21,425 bases of DNA, taken from positions 134,342 through 155,766 of the forward strand of contig CAOYAN010000001.1 of assembly GCA_948562205.1 (NCBI GenBank). Direction: 5' to 3'. The translations under genes were made by a program, and so were the position numbers. This document shows positions 15,346 to 21,425 of this stretch, piece after piece (the stretch's first letter is position 1; every line of letters starts with the position of its first letter). Below the pieces are notes generated by a model, which saw nothing but the letters and a program-made list of their open reading frames with translations, was not told where the DNA came from and made no database searches. This DNA comes from an uncultured Clostridia bacterium. GTDB taxonomy: Bacteria; Bacillota; Clostridia; TANB77; CAG-465.

Positions 15346-15784
15346 TTTTATCACCTACTGAAAAAATCATTTTCTCTATTTTTTCATTTCCGTATTTTTT
15401 TAACATAACCTCTACACTTACACTCTTATTTTCGTTTACATTTTCTACAAACTCACTAGAACTTATTATATTAAATTTTTCAACATCTTTTATAAGAGTT
15501 GTATCATTTTTTAATATTTCCCTTTTAGTACTATCAAAATAGTACTCATCATTATTTGAAAATACTACTTTACCACTTATATTATAAACATTACTACTAG
15601 ACTTAGCACTATTTAGTAAATTAAATTGTAACTTTTGTATATTTTTATTATTAATTATATTTCCCTTTTCACTTAATGCCTCAAAATTTATATTTGTAGA
15701 AATTGTTATAGCAACAGATGTAAATATAAAAAATAGCATTACATATACTACTATTGAAGTCATTGTAATTCCTTTTTTATTCAT
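15338..15784 (-). CDS. Minor pilin-like protein
   Basis: The 148-residue product begins MNKKGITMTSIVVYVMLFFI. A type III-like leader of four residues ending in KKG precedes a hydrophobic helix of about 20 residues, consistent with prepilin processing after Gly5. The +5 position is Ser, not Glu. The soluble part contains NEYYFDSTKREILKNDT and a C-terminal strand-rich region, similar in arrangement to GspJ/ComGF-type minor pseudopilins; I cannot assign it more closely. It begins two bases after the stop of the peptidase-pilin fusion and overlaps the next gene, so its translation is probably coupled to both. Confidence 0.65.
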   Translation of the reverse strand: MNKKGITMTSIVVYVMLFFIFTSVAITISTNINFEALSEKGNIINNKNIQKLQFNLLNSAKSSSNVYNISGKVVFSNNDEYYFDSTKREILKNDTTLIKDVEKFNIISSSEFVENVNENKSVSVEVMLKKYGNEKIEKMIFSVGDKNE

Positions 15785-15786
15785 CC

Positions 15787-16572
15787 TTATACCTTTCCTT
15801 TAACAGAGTTTAGTAAAAACTCATATTCTTTTCCATTTATACTATATTTTACAGATATTTCTATTTTTTTTACTATATCTTCTCTATCACTTTCCTCATC
15901 AGATAATTTTGATACTTTTACATCTATATAATAGACTATATTATCTATTTCTTCTTCCTTTTTAAATGATATAAGTGTATCATAATCTGTAAGCTTTGCT
16001 ATCTCTATATTTTTAACTGCAAGAGACATAGCATTTGACCTTGCTATTTGAATAATATTCTTATTTACTGTATTTCTAACAATTACATACATAGATGTAA
16101 GTATTATAGAAAAAAGTATTATAGCTACTATAAGTTCTGTTAAAAAAACTCCATTTTTTTCTTTTATTACATTTTTTATATTAACTTTATTATATTTATA
16201 ACAAGAAATACTAATACCAATTACTAAAAACAATGTTACATAGCATATTATAGCCATAAGTAATTTTAAATTATATCCTAAAATAAAATAAAGTAAAATA
16301 AATACTATACCATTTAATAACTCAAAATTTAAATACCTAATACTTATCTTTTCTTTACAATATTTGCATTTTCCACCTCTACTTAAAAAACTTATTATTG
16401 GTATTAAATCAAAAAAGCCTAATTTATGTTTACATTTAGGACAATATGAATTTTTTATAATTATATCTTCATGTCTAGGTATTCTATAAAGGGAAAGTGA
16501 GAAAAAACTACCAAATAATGTTCCAATAATAAATATACAAATACTTATAAACACATTTAAAAAAATTAACAT
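15787..16572 (-). CDS. Prepilin-peptidase N-domain fused to a prepilin
   Basis: Residues 1-100 are the N-terminal domain of a type IV prepilin peptidase (PilD, A24_N). They comprise a first helix, FGSFFSLSLYRIPRHE (20-35), and the two cysteine pairs CPKC (44-47) and CKYC (69-72) around LIPIISFLSRGGKC, then RYLNFELLNGIVFILL. A second helix at about 103-123 follows. The catalytic half with its two aspartates is missing. Instead the frame runs into a prepilin: KEKNG|VFLTELIVAIILFSI, with cleavage expected after Gly141 and Glu at +5 (Glu146), then a pilin body of about 120 residues. So one polypeptide joins a non-catalytic peptidase fragment to its substrate class. It could be a fossil of a deletion that joined pilD to a minor pilin, or a selected fusion that tethers the prepilin. 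An active peptidase must be elsewhere. Confidence 0.85.
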   Translation of the reverse strand: MLIFLNVFISICIFIIGTLFGSFFSLSLYRIPRHEDIIIKNSYCPKCKHKLGFFDLIPIISFLSRGGKCKYCKEKISIRYLNFELLNGIVFILLYFILGYNLKLLMAIICYVTLFLVIGISISCYKYNKVNIKNVIKEKNGVFLTELIVAIILFSIILTSMYVIVRNTVNKNIIQIARSNAMSLAVKNIEIAKLTDYDTLISFKKEEEIDNIVYYIDVKVSKLSDEESDREDIVKKIEISVKYSINGKEYEFLLNSVKGKV

Positions 16573-16633
16573 ATTCTCCCTCCCTTACATATATTTTTTA
16601 CAAACTAATTTTTATTTTAATCTCTAAGAAATA

Positions 16634-16662
16634 TATGGCATAAGGCATATACACTGGTTTTG
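16634..16662 (-). promoter_or_regulatory. Intercistronic hairpin after the pilin-like gene
   Basis: GGCATATA and TATATGCC form a perfect 8-bp stem around a 13-base loop, 27 bases after the stop of the 16689-17135 gene. It lacks a following T run, so it may be a partial attenuator or a 3' stabiliser raising the yield of the upstream pilin message. The 16573-16688 gap otherwise holds nothing I recognise. Confidence 0.45.
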
Positions 16663-16688
16663 CATATATGCCCTATTAATTTATATTT

Positions 16689-17135
16689 TTATTCTCCAGT
16701 AATTAAAGATACAACACCATTTTTATCAATAGTAAAATCTTTTAATCTATCAGCTGATATACCTAAATCTTCTGAAGATAGAGTGTATGGTGTGTCTCCT
16801 TCCTCTGCAATAGCAAATTGCTCAATACCATTTACTTTTTTCTTTGTTATTAATTTTTCTTCATCACCTGTAACGCAAAACATTAATTTACCATCTTCCA
16901 TAGTTCCACCTGAAACTAAAGATACTGACTCTTTTACATTCATCATCATTTTTGTAAGCAGTGTACTAACAACTGTTTGAATAGATTGTTTATCTGACTC
17001 ATTTACTCCAGTTTTGGCACCACCTATCATATCAGCACTATCTTTTAGAGTTAAAACTACAGCTGAAGCTAGTATTACCATTACAATAACTGTTATAGCA
17101 AGAACAATTAATGAAACACCTCTTTTAGAATTCAT
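16689..17135 (-). CDS. Pilin-like protein, candidate major subunit without Glu5
   Basis: The start at 17135 (MNSKRGVSLIVLAITVIVMV) has AAGGAGG seven to eight bases upstream. The short basic leader ending in KRG and the helix from residue 6 to about 29 match a class of Gram-positive pilin-like proteins processed after Gly. The +5 residue is Val where classical pilins have Glu. The 148-residue protein has a soluble domain of about 115 residues with regions like SGGTMEDGKLMFCVTGDEE and a C-terminal DKNGVVSLITGE. It has the strongest ribosome site of the small genes here and a hairpin after its stop, which fits an abundant subunit (inference). Confidence 0.7.
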   Translation of the reverse strand: MNSKRGVSLIVLAITVIVMVILASAVVLTLKDSADMIGGAKTGVNESDKQSIQTVVSTLLTKMMMNVKESVSLVSGGTMEDGKLMFCVTGDEEKLITKKKVNGIEQFAIAEEGDTPYTLSSEDLGISADRLKDFTIDKNGVVSLITGE

Positions 17136-17158
17136 AATTTTTTCCTCCTTTGTTAACA

Positions 17159-17659
17159 CTACTTATTAACTTTTATAACTTCAAATTCTTTTTTCCACCA
17201 GTTAGGCTCTTTTTCAAAGTCTACTCTTATAATACCATCTTCTCCAACATATAAGCTAATATCACCATATTTTGTAAAATCTAATTCAAATACAGTTTTT
17301 ATATCATCATTTGACATTTTGTATAAAGCCTTATCACCTACTTCTATTTTTTCTTCTATATTTACTAATGTAGGTAAATTTTTATCTTCATTATCTTTAA
17401 TATTAATTTGCTCACCATCTTTATTTGTAGCCTTACCTGATAATATTTCTGTTTTAGTATATACTCCAAAAGTATCAGAATAAGTACTTCCTAAATAATA
17501 TGACATAGATGATTGTAAATTTTGAATATCTTCTACAAATTCTTTTGTTGTTCCTATATTTTTTAATCCATCTCTGCCAAATAGACTATACGCTCCAAGA
17601 GCAATTACTACAGCTATTAATACAAATATTACTACAGTTTTTGTTTTTTCTGTGTTCAT
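17159..17659 (-). CDS. Anchored protein of the pilus operon, unknown family
   Basis: The ATG at 17659 has AAGGAG eight bases upstream. The 166-residue product has a basic head, one membrane helix (about 8-25, VVIFVLIAVVIALGAYSLFG) and a soluble domain rich in short strands. That domain contains DIQNLQSSMSYYLGSTYSDT and ends PNWWKKEFEVIKVNK. There is no Gly-type prepilin site before the helix, so it is probably a fixed membrane-anchored component rather than a fibre subunit. It lies between a PilP-like small protein and the pilin, 23 bases from the latter. I recognise no family. Confidence 0.65.
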   Translation of the reverse strand: MNTEKTKTVVIFVLIAVVIALGAYSLFGRDGLKNIGTTKEFVEDIQNLQSSMSYYLGSTYSDTFGVYTKTEILSGKATNKDGEQINIKDNEDKNLPTLVNIEEKIEVGDKALYKMSNDDIKTVFELDFTKYGDISLYVGEDGIIRVDFEKEPNWWKKEFEVIKVNK

Positions 17660-17721
17660 TTTATTCACTCCTTAAATATTTTAATCTATACAAAACTACA
17701 TAAATGTAGTTTTAAACTTTT

Positions 17722-18000
17722 TTATTTTCCATAAAAAGGATTTTGATTTCCTATTTTATACTCATTTGCATTTTTAAAATTTTCTATATCTTCACTTGTT
17801 ACATTATATTGACGTGTTAGAGATTCATCTAGAATATTTTTTGTCTCCTCAAACTTAAAATCTTCTTTATCTATATCTACATAACTATCAACATTTGTTA
17901 TATTTATACTTTGTGGTAGCATTATCATAAATAATATAGTTGAGAAAGCTATAATAAAAGTAGATGTTGTAACAAACGAAATTATATATTTTCTATTCAT
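17722..18000 (-). CDS. Small anchored protein following PilO (PilP-like position)
   Basis: The 92-residue product follows a good AGGAGG site. One hydrophobic helix lies at about 6-28; the remainder is acidic and polar and ends NANEYKIGNQNPFYGK. The Asn-Pro-Phe ending resembles the short tail motif seen in proteins next to PilO, but the evidence is thin. Position in the PilM-N-O-P order is the main reason for suspecting an alignment-complex role. A 62-base gap with an inverted ACATAAATGTAGT-type stretch separates it from the next gene. Confidence 0.55.
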   Translation of the reverse strand: MNRKYIISFVTTSTFIIAFSTILFMIMLPQSINITNVDSYVDIDKEDFKFEETKNILDESLTRQYNVTSEDIENFKNANEYKIGNQNPFYGK

Positions 18001-18013
18001 TATATTCCTCCTA

Positions 18014-18619
18014 TTATTTTACAATAACAATATCTTTTACATCAAATGTTGCTCTTATATTTACACCTGATACATATTCCATTTTTATATTATCAAGTCT
18101 AAATTTTAGTTCATCATCATTTTCAATATTATAAATAAAACTTGCAACTGAAGTATAACTACCACTAACTTGTATTTTAAATATTGAATTATCCTGTGCT
18201 TTTTCTTCACTATTTAAAGTATTTCCTGGCTCTGCTACAACAATAGATAAATTATTAAGTTTTGCATAATTTCCAAGTTTTATCCAAATATATTCAATAC
18301 TATACTTTTCCTTTGTGTTTAGATTATTTATTATATTTACTGTTTCATCACTTATTGCTTCATATTTATTTTTTTCCGTATTAAATTCTTGTTTTTCTGT
18401 ATTTAACTTCCCCTCTAAAACATCATATTTTGTTTTTTCTAAATCAAGATTTGTTTTAGCAAGTTTTACTTCTTGTTTTTTTGATGTTATATCTTTTAGT
18501 GATAATACTCTAATGCCAAATATATTTAGACCACTAAATAGTGATACTATAAGTAATACTGAAATAATAATTATACCAAAACTTAAAAGATATGTTTTTA
18601 TTTTATTTATATTTTTCAT
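18014..18619 (-). CDS. pilO: PilO-like alignment-complex protein
   Basis: The 201-residue product has one membrane helix (about 11-30). A coiled-coil stretch rich in Lys/Glu follows (45-100), then an alpha/beta domain with FKIQVSGSYTSVASFIYNIE (146-165). That last stretch is the characteristic PilO core strand and helix. PilO pairs with PilN in the membrane to connect the PilM ring to the rest of the machine. Its ATG overlaps the stop of the PilM-PilN fusion as ATGA, so the two are translationally coupled and probably made in equal amounts. Confidence 0.8.
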   Translation of the reverse strand: MKNINKIKTYLLSFGIIIISVLLIVSLFSGLNIFGIRVLSLKDITSKKQEVKLAKTNLDLEKTKYDVLEGKLNTEKQEFNTEKNKYEAISDETVNIINNLNTKEKYSIEYIWIKLGNYAKLNNLSIVVAEPGNTLNSEEKAQDNSIFKIQVSGSYTSVASFIYNIENDDELKFRLDNIKMEYVSGVNIRATFDVKDIVIVK

Positions 18620-20154
18620 GGTAGCTCACCACCAATCTCTACAGTAGTTATATCTCCATTTTTTACATCAGTTATAGTAACATTTTTAAGTGTTCCCTCA
18701 AGTTTTATTTCTGATATAAAGTACCCTAAATTTGCATAATCATCTGATTCAGCAACTATTTTAATATTTTTATTATCATCAGAGCTGATTGAATTTAATT
18801 TTACATTTTCTGGTATTATCCTAATAATATTTTGCAGAAATGTAGCAACATTATATGCTCCATTTACATTGTTATCTGATAAATTTTTAACTACTTTTTC
18901 TACTTGTTCATTTATTTTCTTATATTTTTCTTTATTTTCTGAGATATATTTTATATCTTCATTTATCTTTGAAATATTTGAGTTAATATTATTAATGCCA
19001 CTATTTGCTTCTTCTACTATTTTATTTACTTTATTTGAATATATTGTTCCAAATGATATATATGTAATGAATAAAATAGTCACTATTCCAAGAGTAATCT
19101 CTAATACATTTAAATTTTTATTATTTTTGTCTTTAGTATTCTCTCTTTGAAACAAAGTCTTTTTATTATTTTTAACCAAAAAGTTATTTTTATTATTAGA
19201 ATTTATATGTTCATAAGCAATTACTATTGCAGGTGTTACTTCTACTATTTCTGCTATATCACTATTATCTTTTTTTACTATTTTAGGTATTAGAATATCA
19301 CAATTTAAGTCAAAGTACTCTTTTAATAATATGTCAATATTTCTAAATAATGTTATATCACCTGTTATATACATATTATTTACATTCATTTTATATTTAG
19401 TAACAAAGGAAGATATATTTTTTATAATATCTTGAAGTATAGGTTCTGCAATATCTTCTAATTCACCATCATTATTTGATGAATTTTCTGAATAAACATT
19501 TATTTTTCTACATGCAAGATATGCATTTTGATATGAACCTAATTTTTCCTTAAACTCCTCTATTATTTTTGTTATACCATTACCTAGTATTTTTGTCTCA
19601 ACTATTTTATTATCTATTATAACACTTGCAATTATTTTACTACTAATATTTAGTAATATATAATCTTTTACTTTACTGTCTACTATATTATTTACCAAAA
19701 TATTTGCTGGATATATTCCAGACACTTTATATCTATCGTTTTTTACTATCTCATTTAAGCTATTTTTTGATACTATATCTAATATACCACTACATTTATT
19801 AGTACCCTCTCCTTTTGATGAAATAGCATAAGTATATTCAAACTTCTCTGGTGATTTTGCATTTTTTTCACACCAAGCTTCAAATTCAGTATTTAATATT
19901 TCCTTAGTATATGATTTTTTCGAATTACTTTCTATTATTTGAAAATTAGTGTAAATATCACTTTTAGAATTAAATACTAGCGGGATATCTTTTGAGTTTG
20001 TTTCTTCTATTATGTTTAATATAACCTCATCTACGTTTTGTTTTATAAATCTTATACCATGATCTTTTAGTATAATATTTCTATTATTGTCTAGTTCTAG
20101 CTTTGAATACTTTACAATATTATTTTCAACATAGATTCCTAAACACTCAGTCAT
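18616..20154 (-). CDS. PilM-PilN fusion protein
   Basis: Residues 1-315 form a PilM-like actin-fold domain: an opening strand MTECLGIYVENNIVKYSKLE, DYILLNISSKIIASVIID (164-181) and VNNMYITGD (258-266) at the expected sites. A polar linker leads to one membrane helix at about 351-371. A PilN-like periplasmic-side region follows, with a coiled coil (375-420) and a small domain ending KNVTITDVKNGDITTVEIGG. In most species PilM and PilN are separate, and PilM grips a short peptide at the PilN N-terminus; here the link is covalent. The nucleotide-binding motifs of the actin fold are only weakly recognisable. It is the first gene of the operon, and GAGGG is its ribosome site. Confidence 0.8.
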   Translation of the reverse strand: MTECLGIYVENNIVKYSKLELDNNRNIILKDHGIRFIKQNVDEVILNIIEETNSKDIPLVFNSKSDIYTNFQIIESNSKKSYTKEILNTEFEAWCEKNAKSPEKFEYTYAISSKGEGTNKCSGILDIVSKNSLNEIVKNDRYKVSGIYPANILVNNIVDSKVKDYILLNISSKIIASVIIDNKIVETKILGNGITKIIEEFKEKLGSYQNAYLACRKINVYSENSSNNDGELEDIAEPILQDIIKNISSFVTKYKMNVNNMYITGDITLFRNIDILLKEYFDLNCDILIPKIVKKDNSDIAEIVEVTPAIVIAYEHINSNNKNNFLVKNNKKTLFQRENTKDKNNKNLNVLEITLGIVTILFITYISFGTIYSNKVNKIVEEANSGINNINSNISKINEDIKYISENKEKYKKINEQVEKVVKNLSDNNVNGAYNVATFLQNIIRIIPENVKLNSISSDDNKNIKIVAESDDYANLGYFISEIKLEGTLKNVTITDVKNGDITTVEIGGELP

Positions 20155-20178
20155 ATCTACCCTCTTTTCTCTTTTGCT

Positions 20179-20211
20179 AAAGCCACATAATCATTATGAT
20201 TTAGAAGCTTT
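20179..20211 (-). promoter_or_regulatory. Stem-loop in the pilus operon leader
   Basis: In the 62-nt leader AAAGC (20207-20211) pairs with GCTTT (20179-20183). Inside that, AATC pairs with GATT around ATAAT. The leader begins near GCACAGGAAAGC. It superficially resembles the start of a GEMM-I c-di-GMP riboswitch but lacks the rest of that motif. Confidence 0.35.
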
Positions 20212-20222
20212 CCTGTGCTTAT

Positions 20223-20251
20223 ACTATATCATAATATAGGCTTTTTTTCAA
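20223..20251 (-). promoter_or_regulatory. Promoter of the type IV pilus operon
   Basis: On the minus strand TTGAAA (20246-20251) and TATAGT (20223-20228) are 17 bp apart, giving a start near 20216. No other promoter as good was seen within the operon, consistent with one long transcript down to the 11687-11716 terminator. Confidence 0.65.
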
Positions 20252-20325
20252 TAGAAGCAAACTTTGTAATTTTTTTTTTACTAAAATGTAATAAAAATGA
20301 AATAAAAAAATACATATTTTTAAAA

Positions 20326-20353
20326 TTGTTAATACATATTAATATATTATAAT
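20326..20353 (+). promoter_or_regulatory. Promoter of the plus-strand gene pair
   Basis: TTGTTA (20326-20331) and a perfect TATAAT (20348-20353) are 16 bp apart. The start would fall near 20360, 27 bases before the ATG at 20387. It is divergent from the pilus promoter, with about 75 AT-rich bases between the two. Confidence 0.65.
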
Positions 20354-20386
20354 ATTTATATATTGATGGAGAGGAGTGAAAGTAAA

Positions 20387-20782
20387 ATGAAATATATATC
20401 TTTTATACATGCCTTAAATATTCCTTGTAATTTAAATACTTTTGGTGATTGGCACCTATCAAGCATTCAATGGAAAAATCCAAACATAATAGACTCTAAA
20501 AATTCTATTTTTGGAGAATATGGAATAGAGAAAAATAAAACAATACCAGAACATTCAAATAAATATAATGTTGCAAATCACATTAGAGCTATACTTGATT
20601 TGCTATATATAGGAAATTTTACTGTAGCTCAAGGAATGAATAAAGATTTTATCGTAACTAATGAATACAATAAAGAAATTTTTGAGAAAGTATTACTTAT
20701 GCATAATTTACCACACTGGAAAAAAATAGATGAATTTATGACTAAAGAATATTTAAAAGAATGGATAGAATTCAAAAAATAA
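20387..20782 (+). CDS. Conserved-looking soluble protein of unknown function
   Basis: The ATG at 20387 (MKYISFIHALNIPCNL) is preferred over one at 20363 because GAGGAG lies ten bases upstream of it and the earlier ATG is almost at the transcription start. The 131-residue product has no signal peptide or membrane segment. Aromatic and polar clusters (FGDWHLSSIQW, FGEYGIEKNK, NVANHIRAILDLL, WKKIDEFMTKEYLKEW) look like those of a folded, conserved family, possibly enzymatic, but I cannot name it. It is followed after 80 bases by an anchored protein on the same strand; whether they form a unit is uncertain because that gene has its own strong ribosome site. Confidence 0.7.
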   Translation: MKYISFIHALNIPCNLNTFGDWHLSSIQWKNPNIIDSKNSIFGEYGIEKNKTIPEHSNKYNVANHIRAILDLLYIGNFTVAQGMNKDFIVTNEYNKEIFEKVLLMHNLPHWKKIDEFMTKEYLKEWIEFKK

Positions 20783-20862
20783 AACCAAATTTTATTTATA
20801 CTTTTAATTTACTATTGAAATATATTCTAAAATATACTACACTTAAGTATAGGAGGTTACAT

Positions 20863-21330
20863 ATGAAAAAGAAACATTTTACTACTTTATTTTTAATTAT
20901 TATACTATTATTAGTAGCTACTTTAATTTTTTTCTTAATTAAACCAAAACAAGATGATAGTGATAATACAATATCATTTTATACATTTATTATATCTAAT
21001 GAGTTAATAAATAAAGGAGAAAATCCTATATTTATTACTAAAGATAGTTTTAAAAAGCTTTATACATGGGATAAATTAGATGATACTAAAATTGAAAAAA
21101 TAACAAATTATTTTTCAAATTATAATATATATATATTAGATCCAAAAGATCTTCCTACTACTAATACATATTATAAAATAGATGTAAAATTTTATAATAA
21201 AAATTCTTTAAAATATACTGTTGAAAAATATTATGATAATAAACTGAATTCTTCTTTTGGAAGTCAAATAGAATTTAAAAAAGGAGTTTGGAATTATTCA
21301 TCTGGGATTGGAACTATAACTCAGCATTAA
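20863..21330 (+). CDS. Membrane-anchored extracellular protein, unknown
   Basis: The ATG at 20863 has AGGAGG seven bases upstream; the frame extends further upstream but without a ribosome site. The 155-residue product has a basic head (MKKKH), one hydrophobic helix at about 6-26 and then a polar domain outside the membrane containing FYTFIISNELINKGENPIFI and YYKIDVKFYNKNSLKYTVEK. There is no lipobox cysteine, so it is more likely a signal-anchored protein than a lipoprotein. I recognise no family. It ends before a strong terminator hairpin at the right edge. Confidence 0.7.
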   Translation: MKKKHFTTLFLIIILLLVATLIFFLIKPKQDDSDNTISFYTFIISNELINKGENPIFITKDSFKKLYTWDKLDDTKIEKITNYFSNYNIYILDPKDLPTTNTYYKIDVKFYNKNSLKYTVEKYYDNKLNSSFGSQIEFKKGVWNYSSGIGTITQH

Positions 21331-21382
21331 ACATTTATAACATAAACTATAAATCAAAATCATATTTTAGGGTTCTATAATA

Positions 21383-21422
21383 AATGTTGGGGTATAAATA
21401 AAAAAATTTATACTTCAACATT
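21383..21422 (+). terminator. Long hairpin at the right edge
   Basis: A 17-bp stem (AATGTTG...ATAAAT with ATTTAT...CAACATT, two G-T pairs) closes a loop of six A's, about 50 bases past the last stop. It is nearly symmetrical, so it could serve convergent transcription from beyond the window; the right flank is cut off after three bases. Confidence 0.7.
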
Positions 21423-21425
21423 ATT

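Noticed and set aside
20160..20220. c-di-GMP-I (GEMM) riboswitch before the pilus operon
   Set aside because: Only the GCACAGG-like start is present; the conserved GGACGCAAAG segment and the second helix are absent, and the leader is too short.

Overview
The window looks like chromosomal DNA of a very AT-rich, Gram-positive-type bacterium, probably an uncultured gut-type Bacillota (Clostridia or relatives). This rests on a SecA with a SEC-C tail, strong AGGAGG ribosome sites, TTGACA/TATAAT promoters, standard stop codons, and a type IV pilus operon with no outer-membrane secretin. The exact lineage is inference. A hand count of one secA line (8461-8520) gives 22% GC. Two lines of the first 500 bases give 47%, so the left edge is a compositional outlier.

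Layout: 1-592 is the start of a secreted acidic repeat protein with its promoter (minus strand, runs off the left edge). 724-1380 is a stand-alone HD hydrolase related to the C-terminal half of YhaM. About 1400-8050 is an accessory block that I read as a decayed integrative element. It is bounded by a 47-bp imperfect direct repeat of the secA SEC-C codons. It holds a group II intron with a frameshifted reverse transcriptase, a RhuM-Doc fusion, a frameshifted tyrosine recombinase, an unknown 129-residue protein, a small gene with an in-frame amber codon, and an MFS-like transporter with a frameshifted start. Short repeated motifs near both ends resemble integrase arm sites. On this reading the ancestral order was secA followed about 20 bp later by the HD gene.

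8005-10758 is intact secA. 10996-11490 is a membrane-anchored DUF1980/TIGR03943-like protein, followed by a terminator and a tandem 46-bp repeat.

20154 down to 11725 (minus strand) is one long type IV pilus operon. In order it carries a PilM-PilN fusion, PilO, a small anchored protein, an anchored protein, a pilin-like protein, a prepilin-peptidase N-domain fused to a prepilin, two minor pilin-like proteins, the PilB ATPase, the PilC platform protein and a DUF3592 protein, then a terminator. PilM/N and PilO form the inner-membrane alignment complex, PilB powers assembly on PilC, and the small N-terminally hydrophobic proteins are the fibre and its minor subunits. No PilT and no complete prepilin peptidase are present here. 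The most unusual gene is the peptidase-domain/prepilin fusion at 15787-16572, which lacks the catalytic aspartate half.

20387-21330 carries two small plus-strand genes of unknown function, divergent from the pilus operon and ending in a strong hairpin at the right edge.
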